From positions 1 through 10,833 of the forward strand of contig JAQUYY010000043.1 in assembly GCA_028691575.1 (NCBI GenBank): 10,833 bases of DNA, given 5' to 3'. Made by a program: the position numbers and the translations under genes. Source of the DNA: Candidatus Gastranaerophilales bacterium (lineage in GTDB: Bacteria; Cyanobacteriota; Vampirovibrionia; Gastranaerophilales; JAQUYY01). The notes beneath the pieces were generated by a model. The model saw only the letters and a program-made list of their open reading frames with translations, was not told the origin of the DNA and ran no database searches. Shown piece after piece: positions 6,483 to 10,833 of this stretch. Within the stretch, counting starts at the first letter, position 1. Each line of letters starts with the position of its first letter.

Positions 6483-6490
6483 GCCGATAA
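6483..6490 (+). promoter_or_regulatory. GCCGATAA box resembling the flagellar sigma-28 -10 element
   Basis: An exact 8/8 match to the classical FliA/SigD -10 (GCCGATAA), 55 bp before the malic enzyme start. No TAAA-like -35 sits 15 bp upstream, so it may be coincidental. The surrounding 6421-6544 region also holds an inverted repeat AAAAAGTA/TACTTTTT (read on the minus strand) between the two divergent genes. Confidence 0.2.
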
Positions 6491-6544
6491 AGTCTTAGCA
6501 CAAAATAGGTATTTTTTTGTTAAAATTGAACAAGAGGTTTTATT

Positions 6545-8089
6545 ATGGCGTTTTTAGAAATAGTCCCAAAAGTAAATGTTAACGATTCTTATTCACTCAG
6601 CTTGGTTTATACCCCCGGAGTCGGGCAATCTTGCCTGCAAATAAAAGAAAATTCTGAAAAAATTAATACTCTTACCAATATTTCAAGCTCAATTGCCGTT
6701 ATAGCAGCATCCGGCATTAATGTTGAAGAAAAAATGAAAGAAGTTCAAAAAAGATGTTTTGATTTAAATAGACAACAAATAGATGCATATCCTCTCTTGA
6801 TTCAAAGTGATTTCTCTGAAAAAATTGCAGAAATCATTGAAAATTTAACACCGACTTTTAGCGGATTTGAAATTTTTGATGTAAAAAATAAAAATGAAGT
6901 TGAAAATATTTTGAAAAAATTTTCTCTTCCTGTTTTTTATAATTGCAAAAGTGCAGAAGAAATAGCTCAAATGCTCAATATAAAACAAATAGACGATAAA
7001 ATAAGTTTAGAAGATTTGAAAAATAATGGTAAATCAATTAATGAAAATTCAATAGTTTTACACGAAAAAAAACGAGGAATGGTTAAAATTAAATTTAATC
7101 AAAATGAACCTCTTGAGCATAATTTGGTTGGCATAATAAGTGATGGCTCTGCTGTTTTAGGATTTGGAGATATCGGAGCTGAAGCTGCTCTGCCCGTTAT
7201 GGAAGGGAAAGCGGTTTTGTTCAAAAGTCTTGGGAATGTTGATACAATGCCGATTTGTCTTAAAACGCAAAATCCTCAAAAATTAATAGAGCTGATAACT
7301 CTTATTTCTCCTACTTTTTGTGGAATTAATTTGGAAGATATAAAAGCTCCAAAATGTTTTGAAATTGAAGCCAAATTAAAGCAGACAACAAAAATTCCTA
7401 TTTTCCATGACGACCAGCATGGAACTGCTGTTATTGTTTTAGCAGGATTAATAAATTCACTAAAACTTACGAAGAAAAAAATAGATGAAATAAAAATAAT
7501 TATAAACGGTGCAGGGGCTGCTGCACTTGCTGTAACCGATTTGCTGCTTCAATATGGGGTTAAAAACCTTATTATATGCGATAAAAACGGTGCAATATAT
7601 GAAGGACGCCAGGAAGGAATGGATGAATATAAAGAAAAATTTTCTCTAAAAACTAATCCTGACAACAAAAAAGGGGGGTTAAAAGAAATAATTAAAAATG
7701 CTGATATGTTTATAGGATTATCTGCTCCGAATGTTTTAACCGAAGAAATGGTAAAATCCATGAATTCAAAATCTGTTATTTTTGCTCTTGCAAACCCTAC
7801 CCCTGAAATTATGCCCGATGTTGCCCAAAAAGCAGGTGCATTTATCGTTGCAACAGGTCGTTCGGATTTTCAAAATCAGATAAATAATTCTCTTGCATTT
7901 CCGGGAATTTTCAGGGGGGCAATTGATTCTAATGCTCCTCAAATAACCGATAAAATGAAGATTGCAGCAGCAATTGCAATTGCAAATTTGGTTAGGGATG
8001 ATGAATTAACACCAAATTCAATAATTCCGTATGCATTGGATGAAAGAGTACCTTTTATTGTGGCCAAGGCTGTTGCAGAAAATTTTTAA
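6545..8089 (+). CDS. NAD(P)-dependent malic enzyme with an internal degenerate malic-domain duplication
   Basis: Oxidative decarboxylation of malate to pyruvate with reduction of NAD or NADP; cytosolic. Canonical motifs: LSLVYTPGVGQSC (18-30) with the catalytic-type Tyr22, GIISDGSAVLGFGDIGAEAALPVMEGKAVLFK (196-227) with the proton-transfer Lys222, INLEDIKAP (261-269) and IFHDDQHGTA (286-295) providing metal ligands, then a Rossmann domain starting IIINGAGAAALAV (318-330), with IGLSAPNVLT, FALANPTPEI and ATGRSDF...FPGIFRGA. Normally the YTPGV segment is followed within some 25 residues by VAVISDGTAVLG; here about 150 residues intervene (45-195). Part of the insert (83-145) resembles residues 236-304 but lacks catalytic residues. 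GAGG lies seven bases before the ATG. 514 residues, versus roughly 390-480 usual. Followed closely by an SDR gene. Confidence 0.92.
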   Translation: MAFLEIVPKVNVNDSYSLSLVYTPGVGQSCLQIKENSEKINTLTNISSSIAVIAASGINVEEKMKEVQKRCFDLNRQQIDAYPLLIQSDFSEKIAEIIENLTPTFSGFEIFDVKNKNEVENILKKFSLPVFYNCKSAEEIAQMLNIKQIDDKISLEDLKNNGKSINENSIVLHEKKRGMVKIKFNQNEPLEHNLVGIISDGSAVLGFGDIGAEAALPVMEGKAVLFKSLGNVDTMPICLKTQNPQKLIELITLISPTFCGINLEDIKAPKCFEIEAKLKQTTKIPIFHDDQHGTAVIVLAGLINSLKLTKKKIDEIKIIINGAGAAALAVTDLLLQYGVKNLIICDKNGAIYEGRQEGMDEYKEKFSLKTNPDNKKGGLKEIIKNADMFIGLSAPNVLTEEMVKSMNSKSVIFALANPTPEIMPDVAQKAGAFIVATGRSDFQNQINNSLAFPGIFRGAIDSNAPQITDKMKIAAAIAIANLVRDDELTPNSIIPYALDERVPFIVAKAVAENF

Positions 8090-8101
8090 AAGGAAAAAAC
8101 C

Positions 8102-8935
8102 GTGAAAAAACAAAAATCTGTATTAATTTCAGGAACATCAACAGGAATTGGCAATGAAACAGCTTTTTTGCTTGCCGATAATGGGTTTAAAGTTTTTGCA
8201 GGAGTGAGGAAAAAAAAAGATTTTGCAAATTTAAATCATGAAAATATAACGCCAATTTTACTTGATATAACCAACAATGACAGCGTAAAAGAATGTTTCG
8301 AGATTATAAATAGAGATAATAATGATTTTATAAGTTTGATCAACAATGCAGGTATTGCACTTGCCGGTCCTGCTGAATTTTTGCCCATTGAAGAATATCA
8401 AAAACAGCTCGAAATAAACCTTTTAGGACATATTAGAGTTATTCAGGCATTTTTGCCTCTAGTAAGAAAAAATAACGGTAGAATCGTTAATATTTCGTCA
8501 ATTGCAGGATTTTGTGCGTTTCCTTTCAATTCTGCTTATTGTGTTTCAAAATTTGCATTGGAAGCCTACTCTAGATCTCTTCGGCTTGAATTAAAACAAT
8601 GGGATATAAAATTAATATTAATTCAGCCCGGTGTTATTCAAACCCCGATTTGGGAAAAATCTAAAAAAATGGCTCAGGAAAATTTTAATAATCTTTCCTC
8701 TGATGCCCATAATTATTATCAAAATGCTTTTGATAAAATTTTAAAAGAAAAAAATAAAAAACGCACCTCCTCAATTCAAGTGGCAAAAGCAATTTTACAT
8801 GCCGTAAAAAGCAAAAATCCTAAAAATAAATATTTAATAGGAAAAGATGCCATTTTTCTGAATTTTTTGACAAAAATGCCACAAAGTTTGCAAGAATGGC
8901 TGTTTTTTTTAAAATTAAAAGCCAGAATAAAATAA
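8102..8935 (+). CDS. Short-chain dehydrogenase/reductase (classical SDR)
   Basis: NAD(P)-dependent oxidoreductase with a Rossmann fold; probably cytosolic or membrane-associated. Visible: dinucleotide motif SGTSTGIG (10-17), D55 in LLDIT, LINNAG (79-84), the catalytic triad Ser133 in NISSIAG, Tyr146 and Lys150 in YCVSK, and PGVIQTPIW (176-184). The 277 residues are near classical SDR length, with a C-terminal extension rich in Lys and hydrophobics (LNFLTKMPQSLQEWLFFLKLK) that could touch membrane. The start is GTG at 8102 with AAAGGA upstream; the gene begins 12 bp after the malic enzyme stop, so the two are likely co-transcribed. The substrate (sterol, retinol-like, sugar or fatty acid alcohol) cannot be inferred from sequence alone. 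Confidence 0.9.
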   Translation: MKKQKSVLISGTSTGIGNETAFLLADNGFKVFAGVRKKKDFANLNHENITPILLDITNNDSVKECFEIINRDNNDFISLINNAGIALAGPAEFLPIEEYQKQLEINLLGHIRVIQAFLPLVRKNNGRIVNISSIAGFCAFPFNSAYCVSKFALEAYSRSLRLELKQWDIKLILIQPGVIQTPIWEKSKKMAQENFNNLSSDAHNYYQNAFDKILKEKNKKRTSSIQVAKAILHAVKSKNPKNKYLIGKDAIFLNFLTKMPQSLQEWLFFLKLKARIK

Positions 8936-8949
8936 ATTTACAATGAATT

Positions 8950-8981
8950 TTGCATGTTTTAATTTTGTTATATAATATAAT
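8950..8981 (+). promoter_or_regulatory. Sigma-70 promoter candidate before the sigma factor gene
   Basis: TTGCAT (8950-8955) followed by two overlapping TATAAT hexamers (8971-8976 and 8976-8981). Spacers of 15 or 20 bp are not ideal, but the -10 region is perfect. If used, transcription starts near 8985, downstream of the in-frame TTG (8950) and ATG (8980), which would then be excluded as start codons. Confidence 0.45.
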
Positions 8982-8990
8982 GAGGGTAAA

Positions 8991-9017
8991 ATGTGTAAAG
9001 AAAAGTGCAATGTGTAA
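8991..9017 (+). CDS. Eight-codon leader mini-ORF MCKEKCNV overlapping the sigma factor start
   Basis: ATG TGT AAA ... GTG TAA, in a different frame from the sigma gene, with the best ribosome-binding site in the area (GAGGG, 8982-8986). Its stop at 9015-9017 falls seven bases inside the sigma factor frame starting at 9010. The decamer ATGTGTAAAG is repeated at 8991 and 9010. It may be a translational-coupling leader, or the scar of a small duplication; not shown to be translated. Confidence 0.3.
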   Translation: MCKEKCNV

Positions 9018-9639
9018 AGCTGCCACTAAACAAGCGGATAAAGCGTTAAGAGAGTATAAAAATTTAATAGAAACGCTTGCAAGAGTAGAATATAAGAGAC
9101 TGTCATCCTATCACGTTATAGATATTTCCGAATTGATTAACATAGGGACTATTGCTGTTCATATATTGTTAAAAAACGGTTCGCAAAAATCTATAAACAA
9201 ATCCTATATTGGAACAGCTATAAAATGGGCTATCAGAAATGAGTTAAGACGCCGTTATAAATGGTATTCGCTAAGATATTCATCACCTGATGAAACAGCT
9301 TCCGAGTTTGAAGAAGAAGAATTAAGAGAAGCAGTTTATGAAACTATTCTTTCCATTGATTATGAAATAGATGGGGATACTCCTATTCAGGTAAAAGATG
9401 ATAAAACAGCTCCTGATAGAAATATGGAATTAAGTGAACTAAATTTAGCAATTAGAAATTCTATCAAAAAATTGCCTCCTAGAGAAAAACAAATCGTTGA
9501 AAGTAGGTTTTTTAAAGGCATGAAATTGAAAGATTTGGCGTTAGACTTAAACATCTCACCATCTAGAACTTCAAGAGTTATTCAAGCTGCTCTTAATAAG
9601 ATTAAAAAAGATTTGGAAAAACAGGAACTTATTAACTAA
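9010..9639 (+). CDS. RNA polymerase sigma factor, sigma-70 family (compact, region 2 and region 4)
   Basis: Directs RNA polymerase to a subset of promoters. Taking ATG 9010 the product has 209 residues. Region 2 lies at about 12-88: EYKNLIETLARVEYKRL, DISELINIGTIAVHILL and SYIGTAIKWAIRNELRRRYKWYS (66-87), the -10-recognition part. An acidic linker follows (EFEEEELREAVYE), then region 4 at 152-205: LPPREKQIVESRFFKGMKLKDLALDLNISPSRTSRVIQAALNKIKKDL with the HTH. Region 3 looks much reduced; FliA/WhiG-like is possible but unproven. The start is uncertain: TTG 8950 and ATG 8980 are in frame but have no ribosome-binding site and overlap a TATAAT, while 9010 has only a weak one because an out-of-frame leader ORF occupies the good site. 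The gmhB gene follows 10 bp later. Confidence 0.85.
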   Translation: MCKAATKQADKALREYKNLIETLARVEYKRLSSYHVIDISELINIGTIAVHILLKNGSQKSINKSYIGTAIKWAIRNELRRRYKWYSLRYSSPDETASEFEEEELREAVYETILSIDYEIDGDTPIQVKDDKTAPDRNMELSELNLAIRNSIKKLPPREKQIVESRFFKGMKLKDLALDLNISPSRTSRVIQAALNKIKKDLEKQELIN

Positions 9640-9649
9640 AGGATTAAAA

Positions 9650-10225
9650 ATGACAAATTTAAAATCTGCTGTTTTTTTTGACCGAGATGGAACTCTGATT
9701 TATGATGCACATTACCTGAAAGATAAAAAAGATTTAAAACTTTTTGAAAAAACAGCAAAAGCTATAAAAAAATTGAATGAAAATAACATATTAACAATAC
9801 TGATTTCAAATCAATCCGGTGTTGCCAGAGGCTATTTTGACGAAAATACAGTCAATGAATTGAATGAATATTTAAATCATCTTTTAAAGCAGGAAAATGC
9901 CCATTTAGACGGCTTTTATTTTTGTCCGCATCATATAAAAGGGAGTATTGAAAAATATTCGGTTGACTGTGATTGTCGAAAACCAAAAATCGGTATGATA
10001 AATCAGGCATTAAAAGATTTTAAAAATATTGATATGACAAAATCTTACATTGTCGGGGATAAGGAATGTGATATTAATATGGCAAAAAATGCCGATTTAA
10101 AAAGTATTCTTGTTCAAACCGGCTATGGAAATAAAGACAAAGAAATTTGTACACCGAATTATGTGGCAAAAGACATCGAAGATGCCATTGACTGGATTTT
10201 GAAGGATATTTTAATATCGAAGTAA
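9650..10225 (+). CDS. gmhB: D-glycero-beta-D-manno-heptose 1,7-bisphosphate 7-phosphatase (HAD superfamily, GmhB type)
   Basis: Removes the C7 phosphate of heptose 1,7-bisphosphate on the way to ADP- or GDP-heptose for LPS core or S-layer glycans; cytosolic. HAD motifs are clear: DRDGT (11-15) with nucleophile D11 and acid D13, ISNQSGVARG (52-61), RKP (110-112) and VGDKECDI (135-142). The zinc-binding loop typical of GmhB and histidinol phosphatases is present as FCPHH (91-95) with C107 and C109 in the DCDCRKP stretch. 191 residues is normal. AAGGA precedes the ATG, and the gene sits 10 bp after the sigma factor, implying co-transcription. The last codons (IDWILKDIL) are repeated in imperfect form 81 bp downstream in the same frame. 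Heptose versus histidinol phosphate specificity is inferred from the motif pattern and context, not proven. Confidence 0.86.
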   Translation: MTNLKSAVFFDRDGTLIYDAHYLKDKKDLKLFEKTAKAIKKLNENNILTILISNQSGVARGYFDENTVNELNEYLNHLLKQENAHLDGFYFCPHHIKGSIEKYSVDCDCRKPKIGMINQALKDFKNIDMTKSYIVGDKECDINMAKNADLKSILVQTGYGNKDKEICTPNYVAKDIEDAIDWILKDILISK

Positions 10226-10297
10226 TGACAGTTTGATGCTGTTGGGTTGAAACCCAACCTACGGACTGTTGATTGGATTTTAAAAGATATTTCTTAA
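10187..10297 (+). repeat. Imperfect duplication of the gmhB 3' end flanking a REP-like insert
   Basis: The 26 bases at 10187-10212 and 10268-10293 match at about 21 positions, offset by exactly 81 bp (27 codons). In the gmhB frame they encode IDWILKDIL and VDWILKDIS-stop. The DNA between carries the palindrome at 10241-10258. This looks like an insertion that supplied a new end to gmhB while leaving the old end behind. Confidence 0.55.
10241..10258. repeat. REP-like palindrome GTTGGGTT-GA-AACCCAAC
   Basis: A perfect 8-bp inverted repeat with a two-base centre, followed by CTACGG. It is more GC-rich than its surroundings and similar in style to intergenic 'TTGGGTTGAAACCCAA' repeats seen in many bacterial genomes. 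No T-run follows, so it is not a terminator. Confidence 0.55.
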
Positions 10298-10308
10298 AAA
10301 ATAAATAC

Positions 10309-10427
10309 GTCATCCTGAACTTGTTTCAGGATTTTACAAGTAGACTATTGAATCTTTAAATCAAAAAACTTTCAAATAGCGCATTAATTTGTATATTGGT
10401 TAGATTCCGCATTTAGTGGGGAATGAC
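10309..10427. repeat. Small palindromic intergenic element with GTCAT/ATGAC ends
   Basis: Bounded by GTCAT (10309-10313) and ATGAC (10423-10427). Inside the left end is the hairpin ATCCTGAA-cttgt-TTCAGGAT (10312-10332) and near the right end ATTCC...GGAAT. The form resembles widespread non-coding 'GTCATCCTGAACTTGTTTCAGGAT' repeats. The left hairpin is followed by TTTT and could terminate gmhB transcription. No ORF is contained. Confidence 0.5.
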
Positions 10428-10437
10428 AAGCTTCTAC

Positions 10438-10833
10438 TTATTGGTACAAGTATTTTGCAGCACAGCCTGCACCAATATTATTTGTAGCTGTTGAGCCTTC
10501 TACGCAAGTTATTGATGGATCATTGAACCCTCTTGCTCCGTATGGAACTAAAGAATTAGAGATTATGCATGCAGAAAAAATGTCTTTTCCCCAAGTATTT
10601 GGTTTTTTAAATCCGTTAACATCAATACTTATACCTCCACATCTAGTGAAAGTCCCGACCGGCGTAGTACAATTTGAAGAGGTTAACCATATGTGAACCA
10701 GGCTACCATTGTTCAATATAAATCCAGGGTTAATTTCACCAGTTTTTGTTGAACCGTTAAAGCTATGCCAATTACCAGATTCATGCCAGCAACCTTCTGC
10801 GCTTACTCCTGTTCCACTTCCTCCAGAAGCGGA
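10438..10833 (-). CDS. Second type IV pilin-like protein, C-terminal part (5' end outside window)
   Basis: The minus-strand frame is open from the window edge (SASGGSGTGVSAEGCWH) to TAA at 10440-10438, 131 codons, with the N-terminal leader and helix outside. It aligns along its whole visible length with the pilin after motB: GG-TGTG..AEGCWH, PGLIL/PGFIL-NNG, SNC...T-CG, D(I/V)NGFKKPNT-GKDIF, (V)GARG, C-E-STAT-N-G-GC(S/A)AKYLY. At DNA level the two share the exact 17-mer AACGGATTTAAAAAACC (10617-10601 and 6064-6080). Cysteines are conserved, implying disulfides in a secreted or periplasm-facing domain. TTG at 10716 is an internal codon, not a start. Role as a minor pilin, pseudopilin or adhesin is inferred from the homologue's prepilin leader; this copy's leader cannot be checked here. 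Confidence 0.78.
   Translation of the reverse strand, partial: SASGGSGTGVSAEGCWHESGNWHSFNGSTKTGEINPGFILNNGSLVHIWLTSSNCTTPVGTFTRCGGISIDVNGFKKPNTWGKDIFSACIISNSLVPYGARGFNDPSITCVEGSTATNNIGAGCAAKYLYQ

Noticed and set aside
10074..10313. Minus-strand open frame over the gmhB end and repeats
   Set aside because: Antisense to gmhB and then through palindromic repeat DNA; no start signal or family features.
10226..10437. CRISPR array or gene between gmhB and the second pilin
   Set aside because: The repeats here are single palindromes of different types, not regularly spaced direct repeats, and no frame of useful length has coding character.

Overview
The window is strongly AT-rich and carries single-copy housekeeping genes (miaA, cobO, a 5-formyltetrahydrofolate cyclo-ligase, gmhB, tRNA-Asp) mixed with motility and surface genes (motA, motB, two related type IV-pilin-like proteins). 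An OmpA-domain MotB and a heptose-bisphosphate phosphatase suggest a diderm bacterium with LPS. The low GC and the short prepilins with a GFTLAETL leader would fit a gut-type relative of the cyanobacteria (Vampirovibrionia/Gastranaerophilales, 'Melainabacteria'), but this taxonomic guess is inference only.

Layout. Positions 1-1190 hold the 3' end of miaA, a weak terminator, a decayed large serine recombinase fragment, and (minus strand) tRNA-Asp(GTC) with its own promoter and terminator; the recombinase frame runs antisense into the tRNA. Positions 1218-2870 are a minus-strand block: cobO with a good sigma-70 promoter, then a two-gene unit in which an XRE-type DNA-binding protein overlaps by 11 bp a stand-alone cyclic-nucleotide-binding domain protein. 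A 17-bp perfect palindrome lies in the divergent region upstream. Positions 2906-6243 are plus strand: folate cyclo-ligase, then motA-motB and, overlapping the end of motB, a prepilin gene whose fourth codon is TAA. A 55-residue single-span membrane protein, not previously obvious because of its size, lies convergent to it (6253-6420, minus). Positions 6545-10225 are plus strand: a malic enzyme with an unusual internal degenerate malic-domain copy, a short-chain dehydrogenase 12 bp behind it, a sigma-70-family factor preceded by its own promoter and an eight-codon leader frame, and gmhB. Positions 10226-10437 are repeat-rich (an 81-bp-offset duplication of the gmhB 3' end, a REP-like palindrome and a GTCAT/ATGAC-bounded element). 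The window ends in the C-terminal part of a second pilin-like gene on the minus strand, homologous to the one after motB.

The most notable observations are the dead malic-domain duplication inside the malic enzyme, the in-frame TAA in the prepilin leader directly coupled to motB, the leader mini-ORF before the sigma factor, the XRE plus cyclic-nucleotide-domain pair, the long charged tail on MotB, and the duplication at the end of gmhB. I do not see a complete novel defence or mobile system.
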